Positions 1-10,901 are shown, counted from the first letter of the stretch. The stretch: 63,385 nucleotides of DNA from Paraprevotella xylaniphila YIT 11841 (GCF_000205165.1 NZ_GL883836.1:68381-131765), one strand, 5' to 3'. The notes: generated by a model from the letters alone, not told the origin. Numbers and translations: made by a program.

Positions 1-114
1 TATGCCAGTCGCTCTCTTGTTAAGAGATAGGCCGTTTGGGCGTTCAAAAACAGGGGGGGATTTAACGGAGATATAGAAGAAAGAATCTATTGAATTGATA
101 TTTTATCTAAAACC

Positions 115-3100
115 ATGAACGGTAGAAAGTATTTTTTAAGTTTATTTTGGACTGTGTGTGTTATCGCAATGAAAGCACAGTCGCCAATTTCTTTTACGTC
201 CGATCAAGGATTGTCGAATACACGTATCCGTTCCATAACGGAGGACAGTCGGAAAAACGTTTGGATTTGTACCCAAAGTGGCCTGAACCGTTACGATGGG
301 GTGAAAATGAATGTTTACCGGCATCAGGACGGGATGTCGGGAACCTTGGGGCATGATATCGTCACTTGCGTCTTGGAAGTAGAACCCGGGTGTGTGTTGG
401 TAGGCATGGAGTCCGGGGTGCAGGTTTATTCTTACGATACGGATAAGTTTACCGATGTACCTCTGTTGGCAGAAGGAGGCGATACGCTTTCTGCCCATAT
501 CGTTTCGATGGCCAAGCTTTCCGGGGGAGACGTATACGTCTGTACGGCAGGATATGGATTATACCTGTTGTGTAAAGGGGACAAGGGCAAAATGTATTTG
601 AAGGAAACGAAAGAAATGCAAAGTGGCTCTCCTCTTTTGCAACTGTTTGAAGATAAAAAAAGGCGTTTGTGGATGTTGGGGGCGGATGGTTGCATATACT
701 GTCGTGCGGAAGGGAAGGTGCATAGGTTGGCCCGGCGACCGGGTGCCGTGGATTTTTGCCAAAGTTCGTCCGGGCGTGTTTATTTGGCTATGCAGAATGA
801 CGGGCTTCTGTGTTATTCCGAAAAGGACCGTAGTTTCTACCGGGTTTCTTCCGGGCATGAAAGTGGAGTCATCGCTTCCATCAATCCCGGAACGGACGGG
901 CAGGTCCTGATTGCCACCGATGGGGGAGGCTTACGGGTGTATGACGAGTCTACGGGACGAATCACCCAAAGTCCTATCCGTACGTATGAGTACAATCTGG
1001 CTACCTCCAATGTGAAAGAAGCCATTGTGGACAGTGACGGGAATACATGGGTAGGTGTGTATTGGAAAGGCGTATGGGTTATGCCGGACATGGCTACGGG
1101 CTTCGACTATGTAGGGCGGCGATCGGTACAGAAAAACACCATCGGCACGAACTGCGTGACCGCCATTGTCGGAGACGGCAGGGGCGACTTATGGTTGGCA
1201 GCCGACCATTGCGGGGTGTACCATCTGAAAGCGGACGGGAGCAGCAGCGTGCATTTCAAGCCCGGAGTGGTGAAGACCATGCCTTCTACGGTGGTGAGCA
1301 TCCTGGTGGACTCGGAAGGAGGTGTATGGCTTGGTTCCACGTGGTCGGGTGTATCGAAAATGAATCCGGAAACGGGGGAATGTACCCGTATCGGGGCATG
1401 GGTAAAGGGTGGGGAGAAAATCCCCAATGCGTATGCCATGGTGGAGGACGGGGCCGGTAACATTTGGATAGGCACGAACGGTGACGGGTTGTACTGTTAC
1501 CGGCCGAAGACGCATGGATTGGAACATTATCAAGTGAGGGAGGGCGACGAGGTTCGTTATCCTGACAGGATTTTGTATAACTCTTATATTACGGCGTTAT
1601 TGGTATGGGGGGATTGCCTTTATGTGGGGATGGCGGACGGGATGGATGTGTTCCGGTTGACACCGGAAGGTCCTAAAAGGAAAGGGAGGTTTTTGCCAAA
1701 AGCCAATGTCCGGGATATGGAGATTGGTGAAGACGGGGTGCTTTGGGTGGCTACGTCTACCGGTCTGGTACGTTTCGATGTAAAGGACGGCAGTATGAAG
1801 TCTTATACGGCGGCAGACGGGCTTCCCACGAATTCTCTGTGCAGCATAGAGAGGGATGCCGGCGGAAAGGTGTGGGTGGGTACGGATGACGGGCTTGCTT
1901 GCTTCAATCCGGCCAAGGAGACTTTCGACAATTATCGTATCGAAGACGGGTTGCAAGGCAATGAGTTCGGTGCGAAGGCTTCGTATGCCCAAAACGGTCT
2001 GTTGTATTTCGGAGGAATCAACGGGCTGACTTGTTTCCGCCCTTCTGATGTGGGAAAGAGGGATGGCGTGAACCTGGAAAAAATGGATTTGCGCATCGTG
2101 GATTTTTACGTCAACGGTAAAGCGGTTCATGCGGGTGACCGTTCCGGGCATTATACGATTATCGACCGTTGGCTTCCGTTGACGGACGAAGTAAACCTTT
2201 CCCATCATGACAAATCTTTCAGTGTAGAGCTTTCCACGATGTCTTTCAGCAACTCTCGCGTGACCTATCGGTATTGTGTCAATGATGGTGAATGGATGGC
2301 CTTGGAACATGGGCAGAACCGCATATCTTTTGTGAACATGGAGGCGGGAACCTACCGCATAAGGATAAAGGCGGAGGCATACGGGGAGTCGTCGGATGTG
2401 AAGGAACTGACGGTGAAGGTGCATCCGGTATGGTACCTGTCTCCATTGGCAGTCATGGTCTATTGCGTGCTTTTCCTTTTCATTTGCTATATGGTATTTT
2501 TGCAAGTCAAAGAGCACTTCAAAACCAAACGGATTTTTGAAAAGCATCGCCAGGAAGAGGAATTGAATGAGGCCCGGATCCAGTTTTTCATGAATATCAG
2601 TCATGAAATACGTACGCCGATGACGCTTATCCTCAGTCCGCTTATGAAATTGATGAAGCAAGATCAGGATGAAGCGCATCAACGCAGTTATTCGCTCATG
2701 TATCAGAACTCTCAGCGTATCCTCCGGCTGATCAATCAGTTGATGGATGCGCGTAAGATAGAAAAAGGGCAGTTCCGTCTGAAATACCATAAGGTGGAAA
2801 TGGTGGGGTTTGTCAATAATCTCTATGAGTTGTTTGAAACCACGGCTCGTAATCGGGGCATTACGTTCTGCTTTGTGCACGACATGGAACGGATGGATGT
2901 TTGTGTGGATCCGCAGAATTTCGACAAAGTAATCATGAATTTGCTGTCGAATGCGTTCAAGTTTACTCCCGACGGGGGTGACATTACCATCGAACTGAAG
3001 GAGGTGGACGGCAATGTCTCGGGCGAACGGGACTTCAGGCTTTCGGTGACGGACAGTGGGGTGGGAATCCCCGACCAGGAGAAGAAGCGGGTGTTCGAGC

Positions 3101-4209
3101 GTTTCTATTCAGGCAAGTGGGGAGGCGATTACGTCGGTACAGGCATAGGGCTGAACCTGACAAAGTTGCTGGTAGAGCTGCATGAGGGGCATATTTGGGC
3201 AGAGAATAATCCTAAGGGCAAGGGCACGCGTTTCATCGTGCAGATGCCTCAGGCGTTGGAATTGTTGGAAGACATTTCGGATGACAAGATGCCCCGGGCT
3301 GTTTATTCCGCACCGTTGGAGGCAGAGCATGTGGCAGAGACGGTAGCCGAATTGCCGGAAGAAAAGAAAGGCGGAAGCAAGCACGGACGTATATTGGTCG
3401 TGGAGGACGAGACGGCTATACGGCGTTATCTGCATGGTGAGTTTTCCGGGGAATATCATGTCTGTGAATGCAGCAACGGGCAAGAGGCATGGGACTACAT
3501 TGTCCAGAACGTTGAAAAAGTGGATTTGGTCGTGAGCGATGTCATGATGCCGGTCATGGACGGTATTGCGCTTTGCCGCAACATCAAGGGAAGTTTCAAC
3601 ACGAACCATATACCGGTGATTCTTTTGACGGCAAAAAGCGATGATGCCGACCGGTTGGAAGGATTGTCCATAGGAGCTGATGCCTATATGTCCAAACCTT
3701 TTAATATGGATGTCTTGCGGCAGACTGCGGAAAACCTGTTGAAAAACAAGCGGAGGCTTCAGGGCAAATATAGCGTGGCTCAACAGGAAGGGAAAATAGA
3801 CAAGATAGAATGGATGTCTCCGAACGACCAGATGATGGAACGGGTGATGAAGGTGATCAACGAGAATATTTCCAATCCGGATTTGGGTGTGGAATTCATT
3901 GCCGATAAAATAGGTATCAGCCGGGTACATTTCCATCGGAGATTGAAAAACGCGACGGGACTGACTCCGCGCGACTTTGTGCGGAATATCCGCCTTATGC
4001 AGGCTGCAAAGCTGCTTTCAAGGACGGATACCGATGTGACCGGCGTGTCGGTGGCCACCGGGTTCAGGTCGGCATCTACGTTTTCTACATGCTTTAAGGC
4101 TTATTATGGTATGTCGCCTACTGAATATGCCCACAAGAATTCCAAGTCGGAAGATGGACCGGAAAAGAATGGGGACGGGAATGTTACAGGAGACAGGCAT
4201 GAACAGTAG
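115..4209 (+). CDS. Hybrid two-component system sensor/regulator (HTCS)
   Basis: 1364 aa, the usual size of Bacteroidota HTCS regulators. A signal peptide (to about residue 22) leads into a periplasmic sensor of two-bladed propeller repeats (NVWICTQSGLNRYDG and many similar units) and a Y_Y_Y domain near 680-770. One membrane segment lies at about 776-800. The cytoplasmic part has a HisKA domain with phospho-acceptor H830 in NISHEIRTP, an ATPase domain (NLLSNAFKF, DSGVGIP, GTGIGLNL), a receiver domain with E1097/D1098 and phospho-acceptor D1142 (SDVMMPVMDG), and an AraC-type DNA-binding domain from about 1243 to 1340. In this family the periplasmic domain binds an oligosaccharide and the AraC domain activates the polysaccharide operon. 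It heads the xylan locus and is the obvious candidate to read the ATGTWACAT arrays downstream. The inducer, likely a xylan oligosaccharide, is inferred from context. Confidence 0.96.
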   Translation: MNGRKYFLSLFWTVCVIAMKAQSPISFTSDQGLSNTRIRSITEDSRKNVWICTQSGLNRYDGVKMNVYRHQDGMSGTLGHDIVTCVLEVEPGCVLVGMESGVQVYSYDTDKFTDVPLLAEGGDTLSAHIVSMAKLSGGDVYVCTAGYGLYLLCKGDKGKMYLKETKEMQSGSPLLQLFEDKKRRLWMLGADGCIYCRAEGKVHRLARRPGAVDFCQSSSGRVYLAMQNDGLLCYSEKDRSFYRVSSGHESGVIASINPGTDGQVLIATDGGGLRVYDESTGRITQSPIRTYEYNLATSNVKEAIVDSDGNTWVGVYWKGVWVMPDMATGFDYVGRRSVQKNTIGTNCVTAIVGDGRGDLWLAADHCGVYHLKADGSSSVHFKPGVVKTMPSTVVSILVDSEGGVWLGSTWSGVSKMNPETGECTRIGAWVKGGEKIPNAYAMVEDGAGNIWIGTNGDGLYCYRPKTHGLEHYQVREGDEVRYPDRILYNSYITALLVWGDCLYVGMADGMDVFRLTPEGPKRKGRFLPKANVRDMEIGEDGVLWVATSTGLVRFDVKDGSMKSYTAADGLPTNSLCSIERDAGGKVWVGTDDGLACFNPAKETFDNYRIEDGLQGNEFGAKASYAQNGLLYFGGINGLTCFRPSDVGKRDGVNLEKMDLRIVDFYVNGKAVHAGDRSGHYTIIDRWLPLTDEVNLSHHDKSFSVELSTMSFSNSRVTYRYCVNDGEWMALEHGQNRISFVNMEAGTYRIRIKAEAYGESSDVKELTVKVHPVWYLSPLAVMVYCVLFLFICYMVFLQVKEHFKTKRIFEKHRQEEELNEARIQFFMNISHEIRTPMTLILSPLMKLMKQDQDEAHQRSYSLMYQNSQRILRLINQLMDARKIEKGQFRLKYHKVEMVGFVNNLYELFETTARNRGITFCFVHDMERMDVCVDPQNFDKVIMNLLSNAFKFTPDGGDITIELKEVDGNVSGERDFRLSVTDSGVGIPDQEKKRVFERFYSGKWGGDYVGTGIGLNLTKLLVELHEGHIWAENNPKGKGTRFIVQMPQALELLEDISDDKMPRAVYSAPLEAEHVAETVAELPEEKKGGSKHGRILVVEDETAIRRYLHGEFSGEYHVCECSNGQEAWDYIVQNVEKVDLVVSDVMMPVMDGIALCRNIKGSFNTNHIPVILLTAKSDDADRLEGLSIGADAYMSKPFNMDVLRQTAENLLKNKRRLQGKYSVAQQEGKIDKIEWMSPNDQMMERVMKVINENISNPDLGVEFIADKIGISRVHFHRRLKNATGLTPRDFVRNIRLMQAAKLLSRTDTDVTGVSVATGFRSASTFSTCFKAYYGMSPTEYAHKNSKSEDGPEKNGDGNVTGDRHEQ

Positions 4210-4215
4210 CTTCTG

Positions 4216-4284
4216 ATGTAACAGGATGCTATGTGAAATGTAATATCCGGGCATTTGTTACAAAATAGCAAAAATCCGTTACGC
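4216..4284 (+). promoter_or_regulatory. Phased ATGTWACAT-like operator sites before the 621-aa gene
   Basis: GTTACGC (4278) and GTTACAA (4257) are 21 bp apart and are centred about 35 and 56 bp upstream of the -7 box at 4315. A further ATGTAACAG at 4216 is centred 95 bp upstream. The 35/56/95 spacing matches the sites at four other promoters in the locus. Binding by the HTCS is inferred. Confidence 0.6.
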
Positions 4285-4314
4285 AGGAATAAACAGGAAT
4301 GGTTTGTTTCTGCG

Positions 4315-4322
4315 TAATTTTG
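4315..4322 (+). promoter_or_regulatory. Bacteroidota -7 box for the 621-aa gene
   Basis: TAATTTTG fits TAnnTTTG, with the start codon about 50 bp downstream. Confidence 0.6.
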
Positions 4323-4371
4323 TATCCGTATTGAGAATCTTTATTATGTTAAACTAAAATTTTATGGAGAA

Positions 4372-6237
4372 ATGTTACGAAAAAATTTGCTTTTGGCTTT
4401 CTTGGGCTTGACCGCCGGTACGGGGCTGTGTGCCCAAGGAGAGAAGAGTCCCGTGTCGTTGCAGTACGACGTGAACGGGGTTGCCAACGTGTCCCTTGAA
4501 GACTTGGTGTTTGACGGGGAAGGTACATGGAATCCCGAGACAGGTTTGCTTACGACCACCGCAGGCGGTTGGACACTTACGTTGTATTTGGATAATGAAG
4601 ATTTTTCCAATGTCGGTTATATCAATGTGGCCACAGACGAGAGTACCGACAAGGGGTATGCTTGTCTTGTCAACGATGTGCAGGTAATCGCTCCCGACGG
4701 AAAAGGGGCTGGCGGTGGTTGGTATAGTTCGTGGAGGAGTGCCAATTATGCGGCACAATGGAGTGGGGATACGGAAAATCCGAAAAGGACGTACCAACAG
4801 CTTTGTCCCACGGCTGCCCGTTACGTGTTTAATGGAAAGGCAGACCAAGGTGGTGTGGGTGCCATGGTCATCCAGTCCATTACGGTGGTGAAGAATCTGT
4901 TGAAGGCTTATCCCGGAAATGAAACAAGCCTGAATGCCTTGCCGAGGCTCAAGAACGACGGAAACTTCAACTTTACGGAGGAGGAGGCGAACGGTACTTG
5001 GAACATGGGAGTGGTTACGGACATATTCTATGGCGCGTCTTCCAGTGTGCAAGGATGGCCCTCTTATTGTGACCTGACGGGTTACGACGAACTGCGGGTG
5101 TACTTGCCAAAGGATAACAATGTGGGGGTACGTTGCTGGTTTTGCACGGCAGAACATAATGGCGACAACTCGAGCAATGACAACCTGTATGTCCCTATTG
5201 TGAAGCAGAACGATGACGGTAGGGATTATGCATCCGTGGACTTGGCTGAGGTGAGAGCTGAATGTGGGGGAAAGGCACACCTCATCGGAATGAAGACGGA
5301 AGTCGGAGGTTCGACGGTAGTCAATGACATTATCGCTGTGGATTACAGCAAAACCGAGGTGGATTATGTGCTGAACGGCTCGGGCGAATATACGGAAGGC
5401 ATGAAAGCTGCCATGGCAGACACGAAGGCCACGGTGATAGATGCCACCGGGTTGTCCAATGCCGTGCCGATGGCTTTAGTTTCCGTTAACCCGAACTGCC
5501 TCTTCCTCGTGTCTGACGCTACGAAACTCTCCAACGAGAAGAACGTGGTGGTGAAAGGTGAAGACGGCACGTACACTTGTGCCAACTTGGCATTGGAGGG
5601 CGGATACGCTTTCCGTACGCCCTATGCCTTCACTGCGACATCTGCCAGTGTGAAGAAGACGATGCCCGCTTCTGGTTTCGCAACCTTCGTGTCTCCTTTC
5701 GAGGTGTCCGTGGCTGACGGTTGCAAGGCATTCAATTTGACCGGTGTGGACAATAACGACATGGTGGTGGGCGAAGAAACAGCCACGTTGGCAGCCAATG
5801 CACCCGCATTGTTGTCCGGCAACGGTGAATATGGTTTCACGGCGACAGGCGTGGAGGTGACCGCTACGCCCCAGTCCCTTGTGAACGGCATCCTGACCGC
5901 TTCGTATGCAGACGGCGCGATGGCTCCCAAGGGCAGCTATGTGCTCCAAACCCAGGCAGAAGGCACTGCCTTTTATAAGGTGCAGGAGGACGGCAAGCAG
6001 CGCGTCACTCCTTTCACGGCATACCTTTCGTTGCCGGAGGCTGCGGGCGTGAACGTGCGTTCGATAGGCATAGGCTTCTCCGAGGACGGGACGACCGGAA
6101 TCTCTGCCGTAGCGGACGGAATGGTTGGCACAGCAGCCGTTTACGACCTGCAAGGCCGCAAGATGGAAAGCCTGGCCAAAGGCATCAATGTCGTGAAATA
6201 CTCGGACGGCAGCGTGAAAAAAGTAATCATAAAATAA
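4372..6237 (+). CDS. Secreted protein of unknown function with T9SS-like tail; possible glycan-binding protein
   Basis: 621 aa. The signal peptide ends in TGLCAQ. Residues about 25-185 and 190-330 look like two beta-sandwich modules (rich in Gly, Trp and Asn; GGWTLTLYLDNEDF, DLTGYDELRVYLPKDN). Residues about 425-585 hold a module (SGFATFVSPFEVSV, ANAPALLSGNGEYGF) of a kind I associate with Prevotella-type secreted proteins. The C terminus (VYDLQGRK, then YSDGSVKKVIIK) resembles a T9SS sorting domain. No catalytic motif is evident. It sits directly after the HTCS with its own promoter and the operator array, so it is probably co-induced with the enzymes. A role as surface xylan-binding protein, perhaps standing in for the missing SusD, is inference. 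GGAGA just before ATG 4372 supports the start. Translation is certain; function is not. Confidence 0.8.
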   Translation: MLRKNLLLAFLGLTAGTGLCAQGEKSPVSLQYDVNGVANVSLEDLVFDGEGTWNPETGLLTTTAGGWTLTLYLDNEDFSNVGYINVATDESTDKGYACLVNDVQVIAPDGKGAGGGWYSSWRSANYAAQWSGDTENPKRTYQQLCPTAARYVFNGKADQGGVGAMVIQSITVVKNLLKAYPGNETSLNALPRLKNDGNFNFTEEEANGTWNMGVVTDIFYGASSSVQGWPSYCDLTGYDELRVYLPKDNNVGVRCWFCTAEHNGDNSSNDNLYVPIVKQNDDGRDYASVDLAEVRAECGGKAHLIGMKTEVGGSTVVNDIIAVDYSKTEVDYVLNGSGEYTEGMKAAMADTKATVIDATGLSNAVPMALVSVNPNCLFLVSDATKLSNEKNVVVKGEDGTYTCANLALEGGYAFRTPYAFTATSASVKKTMPASGFATFVSPFEVSVADGCKAFNLTGVDNNDMVVGEETATLAANAPALLSGNGEYGFTATGVEVTATPQSLVNGILTASYADGAMAPKGSYVLQTQAEGTAFYKVQEDGKQRVTPFTAYLSLPEAAGVNVRSIGIGFSEDGTTGISAVADGMVGTAAVYDLQGRKMESLAKGINVVKYSDGSVKKVIIK

Positions 6238-6263
6238 GTATAACCTTATAAAACAGAAGAACG

Positions 6264-6425
6264 ATGAAAAAAGAATATCAGTCTCCCGTGATGGAGGTGA
6301 CGGAGTTGGAAACAAAAGAAATGGTGTTGCAAGCTTCTGATGGTTGTCCCGGAGTATCCGATTCTCCTTCCGACACGGGAATGGGCTCAGAGGCTAACAA
6401 GAACATTTGGGACAGCCTTTGGTGA
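6264..6425 (+). CDS. Small 53-aa peptide of unknown function
   Basis: ATG at 6264 opens a 53-residue frame that starts MKKEYQSPVMEVTELE and ends in NIWDSLW. It lies 26 bp after the 621-aa gene and before a strong terminator at 6478, so the two genes form one transcript. It has no signal peptide or membrane segment, one Cys (DGCPG), an acidic first half and a Ser/Asp/Gly-rich second half. Short proteins starting MKK-Y-xP-xxEV-x-E are common in Bacteroidales after surface-protein genes, but I know of no function. The short length limits certainty; the position between gene and terminator supports it being real. Confidence 0.65.
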   Translation: MKKEYQSPVMEVTELETKEMVLQASDGCPGVSDSPSDTGMGSEANKNIWDSLW

Positions 6426-6477
6426 TGGATATCAGCACAAGTCTTTTCATATAATGTTAGTTAGATTTAGAATGCGG

Positions 6478-6512
6478 AGTGCGCTGGGAAGTGATTCCCG
6501 GCGCACTTTTTT
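6478..6512 (+). terminator. Intrinsic terminator after the 53-aa peptide gene
   Basis: A 13-bp stem (AGTGCGCTGGGAA / TTCCCGGCGCACT, one G-U pair) with a GTGA loop is followed by six T. It separates the 621-aa/peptide unit from the GH115 operon. Confidence 0.85.
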
Positions 6513-6540
6513 CCCGTTTATGGGATAAAAAAGCGCTTTT

Positions 6541-6568
6541 GTTACTTTATCAAAAAATAATGTTACAT
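6541..6568 (+). promoter_or_regulatory. Phased operator sites before the first GH115 operon
   Basis: GTTACTT (6541) and GTTACAT (6562, within TGTTACATAGGC) are 21 bp apart and centred 55 and 34 bp upstream of the -7 box, the same geometry as at the other locus promoters. Confidence 0.65.
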
Positions 6569-6597
6569 AGGCGAAATTAAGCAATGCCTTTTTCGTG

Positions 6598-6605
6598 TAA
6601 CTTTG
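6598..6605 (+). promoter_or_regulatory. -7 box of the first GH115 operon
   Basis: TAACTTTG fits TAnnTTTG; ATG 6629 is 24 bp further on. It follows directly after a terminator, so it must start the enzyme operon. Confidence 0.7.
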
Positions 6606-6628
6606 CGAGAAACAATAAAAGGTGAACC

Positions 6629-9595
6629 ATGAAAAGTAACTTCTTGAAAATATGGGTTTGTACTTTCTTGAAAATATGGGTTTGTACTTTCTTCTTTGTG
6701 GAAGGGATAGTGAGTGCATGGGGGGCAGGCCATGTGGCCTTCTCGCCATTGCGCGGTGCTTTTTGTCTTGCCGAGCACGGGCGTGCCGCTACCATCCATG
6801 TGGATACGGCAGATTATAAAGGTGTGTATCTTGCCGCCCTAAATTTGGGGACGGACATCGGAAAAGTGACCGGAACGAAAGCCGATGTCTCTACGGCTTT
6901 GCCCATGGGGCAGGGAACTGTGATAGCCGGGACGCTCGGCCGGAACCGACGGATAGACGAATGGGTGAAACAGGGGAAAATTGACGTGTCTGCCATCGAA
7001 GGGAAATGGGAGAGCTTCCTGGTTCAAACGGTGGAGGGGAACCTCGTGATTGCGGGGAGTGATAAGCGTGGTACAATCTTTGGCATATATGACCTTTCGG
7101 AAAAGATAGGTGTTTCGCCGTGGCACTATTTTGCCGACGTTCCAGTACAGCGGCACGAAGTATTGTTTGTGAATCCGGGGCGGTATGTACAGGGTTCACC
7201 GAAAGTGAAATACCGTGGTATTTTCCTGAACGACGAATGGCCGAGCCTTGGCGGTTGGGCATCCACGAAGTTCGGTGGGTTCAACAGCCGCTTTTATGCC
7301 CATGTGTTCGAACTGTTGCTCCGGTTGAAAGCCAACTACATGTGGCCGGCCATGTGGGCCAGTTCGTTTTATGAGGATGACCCGGCGAACGGACAGTTGG
7401 CAGACGATATGGGCATCGTGATGGGCACTTCCCATCATGAGCCGATGATGCGTCCGCATAAGGATTATACCAAGCGGCGGAAAGAAGTAGGGCCTTGGGA
7501 TTACGCCACTAATAAAGAAGGCATTGATTCTTTCTTCGTCGAAGGGGCGGAACGGAGCCGTAAGTACGAAAGTATCGTGACCATCGGAATGCGCGGTGAT
7601 GGGGATGTGGCCATGGGAGGCGGCACGGATGAGGAGAACATGGCTGTGTTGTCGGATGTGATTAAAGGACAACGTGAAATTCTCGGACGTGTACATGGGA
7701 AAGACCCTGCCGGAATACCGCAACTTTGGGCGGTGTTTACGGAGGTACAACGGTATTATGACAAAGGTTTCAAGGTGCCTGATGACGTGATGCTGCTTTT
7801 CTGTGATAACAACTGGGGATATATCCGCAGGGTAGGACCGTGGCGGGAACAGCGGCGTAAAGGAGGCATGGGGCTGTATTATCATATTGACATGAACGGC
7901 GGACCGTGGAATGACCGATGGATTAACACTACGACCATCCCTAAGTTGCGCGAACAGTTCAATTTGGCTTACCAATCGGGCATAGACGACTTATGGATTG
8001 TGAATGTGGGAGACCTGAAGCCAAAGGAATTGCCTATTGATTTTATTATGCGTTATGCTTGGAATCCAGATGCCATACAAGCGGATGAAACGGATGATTA
8101 CCTGAGGGGGTGGGCACGGCAGAATTTCAGCGGGGCGCATGCGGATGCCATTGCCGGCATTGTGTCCCGTTATTCCCAATATAACCTGTGGCGGAAACCC
8201 GAAGTGCAGTCCACCGATATATTCAGCGTCGTAAATCACCGTGAAGCCGACCGTGTGACGGAGTTATGGCGTGCATTGGTACATGATGCGGATTCTGTAG
8301 GACAACTTATGCCTCAGGCATACAAAGACGCTTATTACCAGTTGGTGCTTTATCCGGCCAAAGCTTCGGCCGGAGTGGCAGAAATCTATTTAGCTGCGGC
8401 AAAGAACCAACTTTATGCGCGGCAAGGACGTGTGACGGCAAACGATTATGCGCGGCGGGTGGAGGATTTGTATATGGCGGATACGGCCATGACCGCCTAT
8501 TATAATAAGGTGTTGGCCGGAGGAAAATGGGAGAAGATGATGAGCGATATTCATTTGGGATATACCCAATGGTCGATGCCTAAAAAAGATTCCGTTCCGC
8601 AGGTGGTACGTGTGGAGCCTTTGTCGAAGCCCGTGATGGGCGTGGCCGTGGAAGGAAGCGAGGCGGCATCGCCGGAAGGAGATTTGGAACTCCCGGTTTT
8701 TGATAATTTTGAGAACCGTAAGTATTACATCGACATCTTCAATCGGGGGACGAGGGCGTTCGATTTCAAGGTCAAGGCCGGCGAGCCATGGATGGACGTG
8801 AGCCTTAGGAAAGGGACAGTGGAAACAGAAACCCGTCTTTGGGTCGGTATAGATTGGACGAAAGTAAAGGTCGGAAAGACGGAAGGCATGCTTTATATTT
8901 GTCGGGGAAGGGAGCGTGTGCCGGTGAAACTCCGTGTGGTAAAAGCTGAGAGGCCCGTTCAGGTAGAGGGGCACTGGTTCGGAAATGCTTGCGGAAATGA
9001 GTTCTCCGTACCTGCATGGCAGTTCAACGCTTGTTGGCCCGGACGATATGCAAAGTGGACTTTCCTGCCCGGTTTGGGCCGGGGTAAGGGCTGCATGGGA
9101 CTGACACCGGTCACGGCACCTTCGGTTGAGGCGTTCCAGGATGCTCCATCTCTGGAATATCAGGTTTATTTTCCGAATACGGGGATGCAGACAGTTTGTC
9201 TCGGTATCCTTCCCACGCAGGATGTGGCACCCGAACGGGGTTTGCGGTTGGCTTTTGGTTTAGACAATGGAGCCGTTCGCACGTTGGATGCCCGTCAGGG
9301 ATTCAAGGATGAGTTCCGGGAATATACTCCGGAGAACTTGCGGAAGTCACCGAATCTCAAACCGCTTCCTCCTCGTAACCGGACGTTGAAGCTCATCAAC
9401 GGGAATGGATTCTGCCGCAACGAAGTGTTCGACAACCTGCGTTGGCTGACGGCAGAATTCAAGGTGGACCAACCGGGATTGCATACGTTCAAGGTTTATA
9501 TGGTAGATCCGGAAATTGTTTTGGAGCAGTTGGTGTTCAATCCCGACAATACGCATCCGAGCTATTTCGGTGCACCACCGGTCAGGCATCAGTGA
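6629..9595 (+). CDS. GH115 alpha-glucuronidase
   Basis: 988 aa. GH115 enzymes release (4-O-methyl-)glucuronic acid from xylan, including internal residues. The family blocks are clear: KYRGIFLNDEWPSLGGW near 192-208, RLKANYMWPAMW, GTSHHEPM, MRGDGD, FCDNNWGYIRR and LWIVNVGDLKPKELP, followed by a C-terminal beta domain (about 700-988), the usual length for the family. The N terminus is odd: the signal peptide contains an exact tandem copy LKIWVCTF-LKIWVCTF from a 24-bp duplication. A start at 6629 fits the promoter 24 bp upstream. It is the first gene of the long enzyme operon and has a paralogue at 28111. Exported, probably periplasmic, since no T9SS-like tail is present. Confidence 0.95.
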   Translation: MKSNFLKIWVCTFLKIWVCTFFFVEGIVSAWGAGHVAFSPLRGAFCLAEHGRAATIHVDTADYKGVYLAALNLGTDIGKVTGTKADVSTALPMGQGTVIAGTLGRNRRIDEWVKQGKIDVSAIEGKWESFLVQTVEGNLVIAGSDKRGTIFGIYDLSEKIGVSPWHYFADVPVQRHEVLFVNPGRYVQGSPKVKYRGIFLNDEWPSLGGWASTKFGGFNSRFYAHVFELLLRLKANYMWPAMWASSFYEDDPANGQLADDMGIVMGTSHHEPMMRPHKDYTKRRKEVGPWDYATNKEGIDSFFVEGAERSRKYESIVTIGMRGDGDVAMGGGTDEENMAVLSDVIKGQREILGRVHGKDPAGIPQLWAVFTEVQRYYDKGFKVPDDVMLLFCDNNWGYIRRVGPWREQRRKGGMGLYYHIDMNGGPWNDRWINTTTIPKLREQFNLAYQSGIDDLWIVNVGDLKPKELPIDFIMRYAWNPDAIQADETDDYLRGWARQNFSGAHADAIAGIVSRYSQYNLWRKPEVQSTDIFSVVNHREADRVTELWRALVHDADSVGQLMPQAYKDAYYQLVLYPAKASAGVAEIYLAAAKNQLYARQGRVTANDYARRVEDLYMADTAMTAYYNKVLAGGKWEKMMSDIHLGYTQWSMPKKDSVPQVVRVEPLSKPVMGVAVEGSEAASPEGDLELPVFDNFENRKYYIDIFNRGTRAFDFKVKAGEPWMDVSLRKGTVETETRLWVGIDWTKVKVGKTEGMLYICRGRERVPVKLRVVKAERPVQVEGHWFGNACGNEFSVPAWQFNACWPGRYAKWTFLPGLGRGKGCMGLTPVTAPSVEAFQDAPSLEYQVYFPNTGMQTVCLGILPTQDVAPERGLRLAFGLDNGAVRTLDARQGFKDEFREYTPENLRKSPNLKPLPPRNRTLKLINGNGFCRNEVFDNLRWLTAEFKVDQPGLHTFKVYMVDPEIVLEQLVFNPDNTHPSYFGAPPVRHQ
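6641..6693 (+). repeat. 24-bp exact tandem duplication in the GH115 signal peptide
   Basis: Unit 6641-6664 is repeated exactly at 6665-6688, with five bases of a third copy. It keeps frame and doubles eight residues (LKIWVCTF) of the hydrophobic signal-peptide core. Confidence 0.95.
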
Positions 9596-9654
9596 GAGCG
9601 GAAGCGGTGGAACGTATGGTGTTTTGGAAATTTAATTGGTATTCATTAAAATAA

Positions 9655-10830
<1,176 letters not shown>

Positions 10831-10901
10831 GGGTTAGGACGGAACTGATAGGATGAGATTATAAAACGTAAGTAAGGACATGAGTTAAAGAAGTTATACA
10901 C

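Noticed and set aside
1597-2880. Minus-strand open frame of 427 aa inside the HTCS gene
   Set aside because: It is antisense to clear HTCS domains, is rich in His/Arg/Pro as expected of a shadow frame, and shows no domain or signal peptide.
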